Assembly: GCF_024699945.1 (NCBI RefSeq)
Contig: NZ_JAJOMY010000001.1
Span: forward strand, 62,001-126,000
Direction: 5' to 3'
Source: Phenylobacterium sp. J426
GTDB taxonomy: Bacteria; Pseudomonadota; Alphaproteobacteria; Caulobacterales; Caulobacteraceae
DNA length: 64,000 bases
The translations under genes were made by a program, and so were the position numbers. Position 1 is the first letter of the stretch. Every line of letters starts with the position of its first letter. The notes under the pieces were generated by a model. The model was not told the DNA's origin. It searched no databases and was given only the letters and a program-made list of their open reading frames with translations. Shown here piece by piece: positions 25,538-35,914 of this stretch.

Positions 25538-26039
25538 GGGAATATCCTCAACAACCGCGATTCATAGCGGGCCTTGATCCGTGCGACCTCCGCGACCGGG
25601 TCTTGGACGTCCAGGGCGTGGACCAGCAGAGCGCGGCCGTCGTCCGAAACATCCGACGACACGGTGCCCGGCGTCAGGCTGATGGTCCCGGCCAGGGCGG
25701 TAATGGCCTCCGGCGAGCGGACGTCGAGCGGGATCACGAGCCAATGGGTGCGCAAGTCACGGTTACGGCGCGCCAGGATGACAAAGGCGACGTGGAAGTT
25801 GGCCACCACGATGTCCCGGAGAACGATGGCCAGGTAGCCCAGAAGGGCGGGGCCGACGCGCAGGCGGGGTCGGTCCGGCCAGAAGCGTCGCGTGAAGATC
25901 GGCACGAGCACGCCGAACAGCAGGCCCAGCACGAGCCCCCCGCGGTCAGGCTGTTGAGCAGCAGCATCCACACGGCGACCAGGGTGATCGACAACAGGGG
26001 ATGCGGCAGTAGGCGCTCGGCCAGTCCGCGACGCGTCAT
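25534..26039 (-). CDS. mnhE: Mrp/Mnh cation antiporter subunit E (frame break at 25936-25941)
   Basis: 168 residues when restored. ATG 26039 begins MTRRGLAERLLPHPLL, then SITLVAVWMLLLNSLTAGG. After the break the frame continues LVLGLLFGVLVPIFTRRFWP and the conserved DIVVANFHVAFVIL, with SLTPGTVSSDV near the end. The run of six C at 25936-25941 needs a seventh to give NSLTAGGLVLGLL, which matches normal MnhE spacing, so a base appears to be missing. The length (506) is two over a multiple of three, consistent with one deletion. Confidence 0.87.
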
Positions 26040-27555
26040 GGCGCGCCTCCAAGTACGGCGCGCATGTAGACCTCCGGCCTGAAGAGCTGATTGGAAGCGG
26101 CCTGAAGATAGTCGGTCAGCGGACCTGCGGCGACCACTGCGGCCACCAGGAGACCGAGCAGGCCGACGGCAGGCGCGAGAGCCGCCCGCCCGCCGGGCTG
26201 CGCCTGCGCCCGACACTCGTCCACAGCGGCGGCGCTCTTCCAGAACAGCAAGCTGCCGGCCCGAGCGAAGCCCAGCAAGGCGATCAACGACGTTCCGAGG
26301 ATGACCGCCCAGATCCAGGCGCCGCCAACTGCGCCCTGCACGCCCTGGAGGATGAGGAGCTTGCCGATGAACCCGGAAAGCGGCGGCAGGCCGACGACAG
26401 CAATGGCGACCGCGAAGAACAGGCCCGACAGCGCCTCGGAGTCGGCGAAACGGGGGCCGCCCACCAGAGCGTCGCCGTACTCTCCCCTTCGGGCCGCGAC
26501 CAGGTCGGTGATCAGGAACAGGGCGGCGCCGGCTAGTGTGGAGTGGACCAGATAGTAGAGCGCCCCGGTCATCGCTGCCGGCTGGAACACCGCGACGCCC
26601 GCCAACAGGACCCCCATGGAACCGACGACGGAGAAGGCCGACAGGTCCCGGAGCCCCCCTCGCCCCCCAGAACGCCCGCAAATCCCAGCGCCATCGTGAG
26701 GAGCGCGGCCCCGAGGATCCACGGCGCCGGCGCCCAGGCCGAGGCCTGAGCCGTCGCCCCGAAGACCAGCGTGACCATGCGGATGATCGCATAGGCGCCA
26801 ACCTTGGTCATGATGGCGAACAGAGCCGCCATGGCGCCGGAGGTCGAGGCATAGGTGCGTGGCAGCCAGAAATGCAGCGGCACAAGGGCCGCCTTCAGGC
26901 CGAACACCACGATGAGGAGAAGTCCGCCGGCCTTGATCAGCGCCTGATCGCCCGGCGACGCGGCGGCGACACGGACCGCCATGTCGGCCATGTTGAGCGT
27001 GCCCGTGGCGCCGTACAGGAGACCGACGGCGACCAGGAACAGGGTCGATCCGACGAGGTTCACCACGACATACTGCAGGCCGGCCTTGAGGCGCGCTGCG
27101 CCCTGCCCGTGCAGCATCAGGCCGTATGAGGCGATCAGCAGAACCTCGAAGAAGACGAACAGGTTGAAGAGGTCGCCCGTCAGGAAGGCGCCATTCAGGC
27201 CCAACAGCTGGAACTGGAACAGCGGATGGAAATGCCAGCCCCTGCGGTCGAGATCGGTGACGATCGCGTGGACCAGCACGGGCAGCGCCAGGAGCGACGT
27301 CAGGGCGAGCATAAGGGCCGACAACCGATCGAGGACGAGCACGATGCCGTAAGGCGCCACCCAGCTCCCAACGGCGTAGACCTCGATGGCCCCGGTGCTC
27401 GCATGGCCCAACAGCACGATGGAGAGCACCGCCAGCAGGCCCGTGGCGACGATCGAGACCGTGCGAGAGAGCGCAAGCCGATGCCGCAGGCTCAGGAGCG
27501 TCAGCGCGGCCACGAGGGCGGGCAGCGCGACGGGCACGATGATCCAGGCGGTCAT
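26036..27555 (-). CDS. mnhD: Mrp/Mnh cation antiporter subunit D (two adjacent frame breaks)
   Basis: 505 residues when restored, about the usual length of the NuoN/M-like subunit D. Conserved blocks: FFEVLLIASYGLMLHG, VPLHFWLPRTYAS with the Lys/His region of proton-pumping antiporter-like subunits, then LRDLSAFSVVGSMGVLLAG, ALYYLVHSTLAGAALFL and VGLPPLSGFIGKLLIL. Two C runs, 26654-26659 and 26663-26668, each carry one extra base. Dropping both gives GVLGARGLRDLSAFS. The length is two over a multiple of three, as expected. Confidence 0.88.
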
Positions 27556-27932
27556 GCCGCCCCACCCTGCGAGGGTTCGCCGGTCCGGCGCTGGCCCGCC
27601 GCGTCGGAGCGGCCATCGACATGGTCGACTCCGCTTTCCAGATAGGTTCGCAAGGCCAGGATCACGACGAACGCAGTCATGCCGAAGGCGATGACGATCG
27701 CGGTGAGCACCAGCGCCTGGGGCAAGGGATCGGCATAGGCTTCCGCCGCCTTGTCGAACAGCGGCGGACGGTTGATCACCAGCCGTCCGCAGGCGAACAG
27801 GAAGAGGTTGATGGCATAGGACAGGAACGTCAGGCCAAGCACCACCGGGAATGTCCGGGCGCGCAGGACGAGATAGACGCCGCAGGCGGTGAGCAGGCCG
27901 ATCGCCGATGAGACGAGGAACTCGAGGCTCAT
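27552..27932 (-). CDS. mnhC: Mrp/Mnh cation antiporter subunit C
   Basis: 126 residues, NuoK-like with three membrane helices. Conserved: GVYLVLRARTFPVVLGLTFLS, AINLFLFACGRL and ADPLPQALVLTAIVIAFGMTA (the DPLPQALVLTAIVI block is diagnostic). It overlaps both neighbours by four bases. The charged C-terminus (LESGVDHVDGRSDAAGQ) is not conserved. Confidence 0.93.
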   Translation of the reverse strand: MSLEFLVSSAIGLLTACGVYLVLRARTFPVVLGLTFLSYAINLFLFACGRLVINRPPLFDKAAEAYADPLPQALVLTAIVIAFGMTAFVVILALRTYLESGVDHVDGRSDAAGQRRTGEPSQGGAA

Positions 27933-30906
27933 GCGGCGCCCTCCGGCGCAGGACGATTTTCGGCGGAGGGATCGATGTCCATGGGGCGGATGGCGGTCTC
28001 GAGCTTCTCGGCCCGCTGGCCGACGCGGGCGAGCTGGGCCAGAGCCAGCATCACGGCGCCGACGACGGTGAACGCTACGCCGATGTCGAACAGCATGGCG
28101 GTGGCCAGCTCGAATTCACCGATCACCGGCAGGCGGAAGTAGTCGAATGCGCTGGTCAGGAAGGGCGCTCCGAAGAGGATCGAGCCCATGCCCGTCAGCC
28201 CCGCGACGAGGACTCCCAGACCGATGAGGGCGTGATGGTCAGCCCGCATGCGCTCGTGAGCCCAGTGCCAGCCGGAGGCCATGTACTGCATCAGTAGCGC
28301 GATGGAGAAGATCAGCCCGGCGATGAACCCCCGCCCGGCTCGTTGTGGCCGCGCAGGAAGATGTACAAGCCCACGAGAAGGGTGAGCGGCAGCAGCAGGC
28401 GGGTGGCCACCACCAGCATCATCGGGTGTCGCTCGGGCGACTGCACGACATCGGCGGTCCAGAGCGCCAGCCGACGCCCCGCCGCCCCGCGGTCGGAGGT
28501 GTCGAGAAGTGCGAAGACGCCAAGGGCGGCGACGCCGAGCACGATGATCTCACCGAAGGTGTCGAAGCCGCGGAAGTCCACGAGAATGACGTTCACGACG
28601 TTGGTGCCGCCCCCGCCGGAATAGGCGTTCGCCCAGTGGAAAGTCGAAATGGAGGCGCCGTCCCGCGTCATGACGGCCCACGCGCCGGCGCCCACGGCCA
28701 CCCCAGCCACCGCCGCCAGGCTCGCGTCCCGAAGACGACGCACAAGCCCGCTTTCGATCGGCGTCTGCTTGGGCATGAGGTTCAGCGCCAGCAGCAGGAG
28801 CAGGATGGTCACCACTTCGACGGAAATCTGGGTGAGCGCCAGATCCGGCGCGGAGAGGTGGACGAAGGCCAGGGAGACGATCAGTCCGACCACGCTGATC
28901 AGGATGAGCGAGATGTAGCGCTCCCGGTGGCCGATCACCACCGCAACGCTCGCAGCGACGAGCGCCAGCCAGGCGACCACCGCCATCGGCGACGCGGGGA
29001 GTCTCTCCCGCGCGCCTTCGACGTAGTCCGCTCCGAAGAAACCGCCGAGGCCGACGAGGATCGCGGCCCCGATCAGAAACGCCAGGTAACGCTGCAACGA
29101 ACCGTTGTGCAGGCGGTAGGTCAGACGGCGGCAGGCTGCCGTAATCCGCTCCGTCAGGCTTTCGAAGATGGCCTTGGCTTCAGGGAGGCGCAGCCGCAGC
29201 CACGCCGCTTCGGCCTGGCGGAACCGCCAGAGGATCACCGCGCCCGCGGCGAGTGCGATCGCGCTCATGGCCAGGGCGGGGGTCAGGCCGTGCCACAGCG
29301 CGAGGTAGGCATCGGGCGCGTTGCCGCCTGTCACAGCGCCGGCGACAGCGGCGACCAGCGGGCCGGCCGTCAGGGCGGGCGCGAGGCCGATCGCCACGAC
29401 AAGCGCAGTCAGCACCGCCGGGGGCCCCCATAGGCCGACCGGCGGATCGTGCGGCGTCTTGGGGTAGTCGGTGCGACGCGCGCCGAAATAGACATGGACG
29501 ATGTAACGCAGCGAATAGGCGACCGAGAGCGTCGCGCCCAAGGTGGCGAGGATCGGAAACACCCACGATTGGCCGAGCCAGGCCGTATGCGCGGCTTCCT
29601 CGAGCATCATCTCCTTCGAGATGAACCCGTTGAGCGGCGGAACGCCGGCCATCGACAGTCCGGCGATGACCGCGAGCGTCCCGGCGATCGGCATCAGCCC
29701 GAAGAGTCCGCCTAGACGCTTGAGGTCGCGCGTCCCCGCCTCGTGGTCAACGATCCCGGCGTTCATGAACAGGGCGGCCTTGAAGGTGGCGTGGTTGATG
29801 ATGTGGAACACGCCCACCATCGCAGCCATCGGCGTCCCCAGGCCGAACAGCATGGTCAGGAAGCCGAGATGGCTCACCGTGGAGTAGGCCAGCAGGCTCT
29901 TCAGGTCGTCCCGGAAGAGCCCGATGGCTGCGGCGGCCACCATGGTGACGAGACCCGTCGTGGCGACGATCAGGAACCAGGCCTCGGTGCCGGCAAGCAC
30001 GGGCCACAGGCGGGCCAGCATGAAGACGCCGGCTTTCACCATGGTCGCGGAGTGCAGATAGGCGCTGACCGGCGTCGGGGCGGCCATGGCCTGCGGCAGC
30101 CAGAAGTGGAAAGGGAACTGCGCCGACTTTGTGAAGCAGCCCCCTAGGATCAGCAGGAGAGCCGGCAGGTAGAGCGGCGACGCCTGAATCGCCTCGCGGT
30201 TCTGCAGGATGACGCTCAGGTCGTAAGAGCCCACGACCCCGCCCAGCAGCATCAGACCGCCGATCAACGACAGCCCCCCGGCGCCGGTGACGGCTAGCGC
30301 CATGCGCGCGCCCTGGCGGCCCTCCGGCAGGTGTCGCCAATAACCGATCAGCAGGAATGACGAGAGGCTGGTGAGCTCCCAGAATATCAGCAGAAGCAGC
30401 ACATTGTCGGAGAGGACGATGCCAAGCATCGCGCCCTGGAATAGCAGCAGATAGGTGAAGAACCGGCCCATGGGATCCGCTTCGGAGAGGTAGAAGCGGG
30501 CATAGATGATGATCAGCAGGCCGATCCCCAGGATCATGCCGGCGAAGAGAAGACCAAGGGGGTCGAGGAAGAAGTTGGCGTTGAGCCCGAGCGCCGGAAT
30601 CCAGTCGATCCTGGACTGCACGACCTGGCCTGCCATCACCTCGGGGGCCATCGTGCTCAGCAGCACAAGCGCGCCGAGGGTGACGAGACCCGCCGACAGG
30701 GCGCACGCATCGCGCCCCCAGCGGATTGCCAATGCTGGAAGGAGCGCCCCGACCAGCGGAAGTATTGCCAAAATGCCGAGCAAGGTATCTCCGCTGACTA
30801 ATGGCTCAAGTTGCGCTCGCCGCAGACCCGAAACGGCAGCGGATCGGAACAGGGCATTCCATTCGGTCGCCTCTGACGGATCCCCGAGCGGTCGTGGCTG
30901 GTCCAT
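27929..30906 (-). CDS. mnhA: Fused MrpA-MrpB antiporter subunit (frame break at 28328-28332)
   Basis: About 992 residues when restored. The NuoL/MrpA part includes LIFWELTSLSSFLLIGYWRH, AQFPFHFWLPQAMAAPTPVSA, HSATMVKAGVF and HIINHATFKAALFMNAGIVDHE. The C-terminal part joins LRGHNEPGGG to FIAGLIFSIALLMQYMASG, the MrpB signature, so MrpA and MrpB form one chain as in group 2 mrp operons of alphaproteobacteria and pseudomonads. The C run at 28328-28332 needs one more base for GHNEPGGGFIAG; the length is two over a multiple of three. The N-terminal 40 residues before GDTLLGILAILPLVGALL are not conserved, so the start may be further in. Confidence 0.88.
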
Positions 30907-30959
30907 CGCGGCGGATAGATGACTACCTCAGCCGAGCCCTATGAGTGAAGGCTTCCCGG

Positions 30960-30973
30960 TTGCGTGAGATCAA
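30960..30973. promoter_or_regulatory. FNR/FixK-like box between mrp operon and usp
   Basis: TTGCGTGAGATCAA has the arrangement TTGNN-N4-ATCAA and matches seven of eight bases of TTGA-N6-TCAA. It lies 93 bases before the usp ATG at 31066 and 54 bases before the mrp operon start on the other strand, so it could serve either. Confidence 0.5.
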
Positions 30974-31065
30974 GGACAGATCGCGCAACCCGGTCAGAAT
31001 ACCGTCGAGGGCGCGTTGAGCAGACATCGAACTGAGCACGCCCCCGACAGCGGAAGGAGAAGATA

Positions 31066-31506
31066 ATGTTCCGGCACATGCTGATCGCCACCGACGGTTC
31101 CGATCTGGCGACGGAGGCCGTCCGCCAGGGAGCGGCGCTTGCCAAGAGCCTCGGGTCCAAGGTGACGCTGCTGACGGTCACTGAAGGCATCCCGATCTAC
31201 ATGGGGCTGGATGGCGGCGTCAGCGCCGTCATGTACGACGACTTCTCGGCTGCGACGAGGCAGTACGCGAAAAAGGCCCTGGCCGACGCGGCGGCGGCTG
31301 TGGCCCCGACGGGAGTCGCCGTGGAGACGGCGATCATCGAGAACGCATCGCCCGCAGAGGCGATCGTGGAAGCGGCGAAGGCGCGCGCCTGCGATCTCAT
31401 CGTGTTGTCGTCGCATGGCCGGCGCGGCTTGAGCCGGCTCATCCTGGGCAGCGTCACGGCAGAGGTGCTCGCCAAGAGCACCGTGTCCGTCCTGGTGGTC
31501 CGATGA
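31066..31506 (+). CDS. Universal stress protein, single UspA domain
   Basis: 146 residues, ATG 31066 after GGAAGGAGAAG. Canonical UspA: MLIATDGSDLATEAVRQGAALA at the N-terminus and IVLSSHGRRGLSRLILGSVT, the G-2x-G-9x-G(S/T) nucleotide-binding loop, then VSVLVVR at the end. It is an ATP-binding type USP and probably a dimer. It is divergent from the mrp operon, with a FNR/FixK-like box between them. Confidence 0.92.
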   Translation: MFRHMLIATDGSDLATEAVRQGAALAKSLGSKVTLLTVTEGIPIYMGLDGGVSAVMYDDFSAATRQYAKKALADAAAAVAPTGVAVETAIIENASPAEAIVEAAKARACDLIVLSSHGRRGLSRLILGSVTAEVLAKSTVSVLVVR

Positions 31507-31647
31507 CGCCGATCGGCGGCTGAACCCCTCAGCGCTTCCGCGCGGGGCGCATGGCCCGGCCCGGCGTCCTCAAGGCTGGACGATGGCGGCGCGCCGCCGC
31601 TGCAGGCGCAGCCCGCGCGCCCGGGATGGTCGGCGACATCGAAGCCG

Positions 31648-33015
31648 TCACCGCAGCACGTGCTCCTCACCCTCCTGCGGCACGACGCAGGCCCAACCCA
31701 GTTCGTCCTCGATCCGGCGCTTCAGGGCCTCGGGCGCATTCCCCTCGCCATGCACGATGAAGGCCTGTTGGGGCGGACGTTCAAAACCGCGGAGCCAGCG
31801 CAGGATTTCGTCGGCGTCCGCGTGAGCCGACAGCATCTGCAGATTTTCGATTTCCGCGCGGATCGGCAGCCACGCGCCGTGGATCTTCACCTCGCGCGCA
31901 CCATTGACGAGGGCTTCGCCACGGGTGCCCGCCGCCTGATAGCCCGCGAAAAGCAGGGTGTTCCTGGGGTCGCCGCCGAACGCTTTCATGTGGTGCAGGA
32001 CACGCCCGCCCGTCGCCATGCCGCTCGCCGAAATGATGACCTTGGGCATTGTGTTGTGGCTGAGCGCCTTAGACTGCTCCACGTCGGCGACATAGGTGGC
32101 GACCGACATCGCCTGAGCGCAGACTTCGGCCGATAGACGATGGTCGTCGAGGTGGTGCTGAAACAGTTCCGTGGCGTTCACCGCCATGGGGCTGTCGAGG
32201 TAGATCGGCGTCAACGGCAAACGCCCTTCCTGTTTCAGCTTCCAGCAGAGGTAGAGCAGTTCCTGAGCGCGCCCGACGGCGAACGCAGGGATGACGACTG
32301 TCCCACCGCGGCGGCTGGTCCGCTCGATCACATCCAGCAGCGCATCGGCAGGGGCGACCTTGGGGTGCGCCCGGTCGCCGTAGGTCGACTCGACCACGAG
32401 GTAATCCGTGGCTCGAACCGGCTCTGGGTCCGGCATCAACGGATCGCCATAACGCCCCAGATCGCCGGAGAACGTGACGGTGCGTCCGCCCCAGCGAACC
32501 TCGGCGGTGGCCGCGCCCAGGATATGCCCGGCTCGCCGAAAGCGCAGGGTCGCACCATGTCCCAGATCGTGAGAACGATTGAACGCCCGTGGCTCGAGGA
32601 GGCGGAGCGCCCTGAGCGCGTCTCTTTTTCCATAGAGCGGAAGGGCTGGGTGATGCTTCGAGAAGCCGTGGCGGTTGGCGAATTCCGCGTCGCTCTCCTG
32701 GATCTTGGCGCTGTCCATGAGCAGGAGCTCACAGAGGTCGGCCGTGGCCCGCGTGCAGTAAATCGATCCGTCGAACCCCTCCCGAACCAGCTTTGGCAAG
32801 TAGCCGGAATGATCGAGGTGAGCATGGGTTAGGACCACGCCGTCGATCTTTGCCGGCTCCACGGGAAAGCTTGCCCAGTTCTTCAGCCGCAGGGCTTTCA
32901 GGCCCTGGAAGAGCCCGCAGTCGACGAGAAGCTTGCGCCCGCCCAGGGACAGAAGATGGCGCGACCCGGTGACCGTGCCGGCGCCGCCGAGGAACTTGAG
33001 GCGGGGTGATGACAT
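31648..33015 (-). CDS. MBL-fold beta-CASP nuclease (RNA-processing exonuclease family)
   Basis: 455 residues from ATG 33015; longer in-frame extension upstream overlaps the next gene. Zinc ligands: THAHLDHSG, a His in FRRAGHILGAATAEV, a Asp in FSGDLGRYGDPL and SAHADADEI near the C-terminus. The beta-CASP insertion includes VVESTYGDRAHP, GGTVVIPAFAVGRAQELL and KVIISASGMATGGRVLHHM. The family includes the CPSF-73-like RNases and bacterial homologues. In alphaproteobacteria it often sits with USP and phosphoketolase genes, as here. It follows a small exported protein gene at a 31-base gap. Confidence 0.9.
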   Translation of the reverse strand: MSSPRLKFLGGAGTVTGSRHLLSLGGRKLLVDCGLFQGLKALRLKNWASFPVEPAKIDGVVLTHAHLDHSGYLPKLVREGFDGSIYCTRATADLCELLLMDSAKIQESDAEFANRHGFSKHHPALPLYGKRDALRALRLLEPRAFNRSHDLGHGATLRFRRAGHILGAATAEVRWGGRTVTFSGDLGRYGDPLMPDPEPVRATDYLVVESTYGDRAHPKVAPADALLDVIERTSRRGGTVVIPAFAVGRAQELLYLCWKLKQEGRLPLTPIYLDSPMAVNATELFQHHLDDHRLSAEVCAQAMSVATYVADVEQSKALSHNTMPKVIISASGMATGGRVLHHMKAFGGDPRNTLLFAGYQAAGTRGEALVNGAREVKIHGAWLPIRAEIENLQMLSAHADADEILRWLRGFERPPQQAFIVHGEGNAPEALKRRIEDELGWACVVPQEGEEHVLR

Positions 33016-33046
33016 CCAACGGCTCCGAAGATGGCGGTGTTCGTCG

Positions 33047-33454
33047 CTACCGCCAGGCCTTGCCGGCGGCGACGATGTCTGGTCGCTGCGCGCGCCGGGC
33101 GATCGAGACTCCATCGAGACGACAGATGGCCCGGACCTCGCCGCGTGCCGGACGAAGCACAGTACAGGTGACGTTCTCCGCGAAGGCCGCCGCCATCAGA
33201 GCTCCGCGCCCCTGCCGCGCCCAGGACTCCCCTCGAGGCAGGTCCGCGAGGCGCACCTCGATCCAGTCTGCGGGATCAGCCCCGGTCGCGACGCACACCC
33301 TGGTGGCGTCGGCGACGTGCAGGACAGGGCCCCGCACCTCGCCGCCCGACGCGGGAGCAACGCCGGTGCAGACGGACGCCTCCGCCACCGCGGCGGCGCT
33401 CAGGACGCTGGCCGCGGCCACCATGGCCGAAAGAGCTCTCGTGCAGGCAACCAT
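33047..33454 (-). CDS. Small exported protein resembling a degenerate thermonuclease-like (SNase) domain
   Basis: 135 residues with a signal peptide (MVACTRALSAMVAAASVLSAAAVAEA). The body follows the order of SNase folds: GPVLHVADATRVCVATG where SNases have V-x-DGDT, WIEVRLADL where they have IRLxGID, then GRGALMAAAF, VTCTVLRPARGEVRAICRL and a GKAWR end. The catalytic Asp/Arg/Glu pattern is not convincing, so it may be inactive. Family assignment is inference from pattern only. Confidence 0.5.
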   Translation of the reverse strand: MVACTRALSAMVAAASVLSAAAVAEASVCTGVAPASGGEVRGPVLHVADATRVCVATGADPADWIEVRLADLPRGESWARQGRGALMAAAFAENVTCTVLRPARGEVRAICRLDGVSIARRAQRPDIVAAGKAWR

Positions 33455-33547
33455 CGGATCATTCGTACCGGGCCCGTATGGCGCGGAACACTCGGGGCGC
33501 GCACCTAAGTACTCGTCCGGAGGCCCGGACGACGTCGTCGGGAGCCG

Positions 33548-35902
33548 CTAGCGGAGCGCGACTGGATCGCCTCGGCCAAGCACGGCTTCTCGCTCTTCGG
33601 CGACCAGGAACTCCTCAAGCGGCACGGCCAACAACTCCGCCGCAGAGCCGACGAGGTGCGCCCACGTGCACCGGTTGGCGAAGAGCATCCCGGCGGCGTC
33701 GAGGGTCCCGCCCCGGCTGATGTAGCCGTGCGCCCGCAGCCGGGATGGCCCGCCGTCGATGCGGCGTAGCACGCCAAGCAGCGGCTCCGGTCGGGTATGG
33801 CTGACGAGCACCCGCGGGAGGTCTCGAGGGAATAGCGACATCACCTCAGGGTCCGCCATCACGACGCTCGCTTCGTAGTCGTCTCGTGGCGCGCGGAGGC
33901 GGCCCGGCTCGAGAATGCACGCGACGTTGGTCCGCAGGCCCCTCGCCCTCAGCCGCGCGGCGGCGCGACGCGCCTCCACGAGCTGGTACGCGCCGACGGC
34001 GACAAGCTGCAGCTCGGGGTCGCGGTCTGCCTCCACCTCGGCCGCCCCGCAATCCATGGCCGCGCGGGCCGTTTCAGGCTGAAACACGCACGGCGTGGGC
34101 CGCTTCGACGCCACGATGCAGGCGACAACCCCGCGGTCGGCGTAGATCGTTCGGAGCGCCTCGACGGCCGTCGCGGCGTCCACGGGGAACAGCACCCGGG
34201 AGACGTCTGACATCTCGCCGAGCAAGGCTTCACCGATCGTGGGGTCCTGATGGGATTGCTGGTTCTTGCCGTTTTCCCAGGTGTGGGAGGTCACCACGAG
34301 CGGCATGCCGATCCATTGCGGCGGCCCGCCGGCCTCGACCTGCTGCCGCGCGAAGATGATGTCCTGGCGCAGCGCGCCCAGCATCTTCACAGCGAACGCC
34401 TCGTAGGAGACGGCGAGGTTCAGACCGCCCTTGTTGCCGAGCGCAGCCCCGATCACGGCCTCCTCGTTCAACGCGGTGATGACTGCCCCGGTGACCGCCT
34501 CCGGCGAGCCGGGTTCCGGACGGTTCACGCGATGCTTGAGGAGCTCGAGCGTTCGTCCCATCTGATTGCTGCTGAGCTCGTCCGGGTTGCCCACCCGGAA
34601 GCGGTGATTGGGATTGGCGTGCACGAAATCCACGAACCACGCGTCCATCGCCGCCATGGCCGAGGCCGCTCCATCCGACGGCGCCCGTGAGGCCGGGAGG
34701 GCTGGCGGCGGCGGGTTCCGATGCGCCAGGGGGTGGTCGCGCTCCTTCGGACGACCGGACTCCGCGTGCCGGGTGAACGCCTCGCGCGCCTCGGCGAGCA
34801 GTCGAGGGGGAACATGCAACACGGCGGCCGCAGCGTTGAAAGCCGCCCGCGCGGACTCGTCGGTGCTGGGGAGCGCGCCGAGCGGGAGGTTGTGAGCGGC
34901 GTTCGTACCCGCGCCCGGGAAGCCATAGCCCTTTACGGTCGAGGCGATGACAAAGGGAAGTCGGACGGGATAGTGAGCGCGACCCGCGACGCGTTCTGCA
35001 CCGGCGAGGCTGAGGCGCGACTCCGCTTCAAGGATGGCCCAGGCGTAGGCAGCAGGATCCCGACCATCGATCGTGATCGGGTCGAAGCCGTTGATTTCCA
35101 GATGCCGGCTGAGCCACGCGGCGCCGCCGTCCTGAGCGACTTCTGTGCGTTGCTCGATGCGACGTCCGTTCAGCACCATCATCGGAGCGACCAGCCCGCA
35201 GTCTTCGGCGCGCCACCACCGTTCCGACCAGTCGCTCCCCCGCTGCTCCTCGAAGGCGCCATCGCTCAGGATGGCGACGAGCCGCTCGCCCGGCAGCGGC
35301 ATATGGACGTACTGTACCTCCGCGAACCCGAGATAGCCGCCCTCGGATATGCCGCCAGCGGTATGGGGGTTCACGTGACTGCCCAGGGGCGCGCTCGGCC
35401 GCCCGTGGCGGTCGATCGCGTAGCTGTAGAAGTCGGCGCAAAGCCGGCTGAGGCCCTCTTCATCCGGGCCATACCGGCCTTGCTGCGCCGGCGAGAGATT
35501 GTCGATCAGCGCGTTGGCGGCCTCAATCGCGGCGACGCAATGGCCCTGGCCTAGGATCCAGCCGCGGGTCGTCGACGTAAGGACGTTCGCCGCAAGGTAA
35601 CCCACATAGGCGGGCGCGACGTTCAAGGCGCCTCCCGTGTGGCCCTCCGGGACCGCCTTGAAGGCTTGGGCGGGCAGCGGCGCCCCTGAAAGGTCGACGC
35701 GTTGGGCGTACGTCATGTGGGCGACAGTCCACATGACGGCGCTGGTCAGACGGTCCGCCGCCGCGAGCGCGGCGAAGACCTCGTGTTCGCCGGCCGCCAG
35801 TCCCGCCGACACCAGGCTCTGCGCGAGGCTCAGCACGCGCGCCTGCGTTTCCGGTGCATGGCGGATGACGCCGTATCCCTTGGCCCAATCCTCGAACGTC
35901 AT
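33548..35902 (-). CDS. Phosphoketolase-like (XFP family) thiamine diphosphate enzyme
   Basis: 784 residues, intact. Features of the XFP family: GHTGGALNVAPAYVGYLAAN near the N-terminus, NPHTAGGISEGGYLGFAEVQY, the ThDP/Mg region LVAILSDGAFEEQRGSDW, then APMMVLNGRRIEQ and a C-terminal domain ending TWAHLVGSAAELLAVPLEEF. Classical phosphoketolases have GDGEAETGPLATSW where this has SDGAFEEQRGSDWSERW, so it is a divergent subgroup. Related proteins are sometimes labelled 'xylulose 5-phosphate 3-epimerase' in databases. The likely chemistry is cleavage of xylulose-5-P or fructose-6-P to acetyl-P, unproven here. It starts 12 bases after the exchanger gene and is probably cotranscribed with it. Confidence 0.78.
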   Translation of the reverse strand: MTFEDWAKGYGVIRHAPETQARVLSLAQSLVSAGLAAGEHEVFAALAAADRLTSAVMWTVAHMTYAQRVDLSGAPLPAQAFKAVPEGHTGGALNVAPAYVGYLAANVLTSTTRGWILGQGHCVAAIEAANALIDNLSPAQQGRYGPDEEGLSRLCADFYSYAIDRHGRPSAPLGSHVNPHTAGGISEGGYLGFAEVQYVHMPLPGERLVAILSDGAFEEQRGSDWSERWWRAEDCGLVAPMMVLNGRRIEQRTEVAQDGGAAWLSRHLEINGFDPITIDGRDPAAYAWAILEAESRLSLAGAERVAGRAHYPVRLPFVIASTVKGYGFPGAGTNAAHNLPLGALPSTDESARAAFNAAAAVLHVPPRLLAEAREAFTRHAESGRPKERDHPLAHRNPPPPALPASRAPSDGAASAMAAMDAWFVDFVHANPNHRFRVGNPDELSSNQMGRTLELLKHRVNRPEPGSPEAVTGAVITALNEEAVIGAALGNKGGLNLAVSYEAFAVKMLGALRQDIIFARQQVEAGGPPQWIGMPLVVTSHTWENGKNQQSHQDPTIGEALLGEMSDVSRVLFPVDAATAVEALRTIYADRGVVACIVASKRPTPCVFQPETARAAMDCGAAEVEADRDPELQLVAVGAYQLVEARRAAARLRARGLRTNVACILEPGRLRAPRDDYEASVVMADPEVMSLFPRDLPRVLVSHTRPEPLLGVLRRIDGGPSRLRAHGYISRGGTLDAAGMLFANRCTWAHLVGSAAELLAVPLEEFLVAEEREAVLGRGDPVALR

Positions 35903-35914
35903 GACGGCTTCCTC

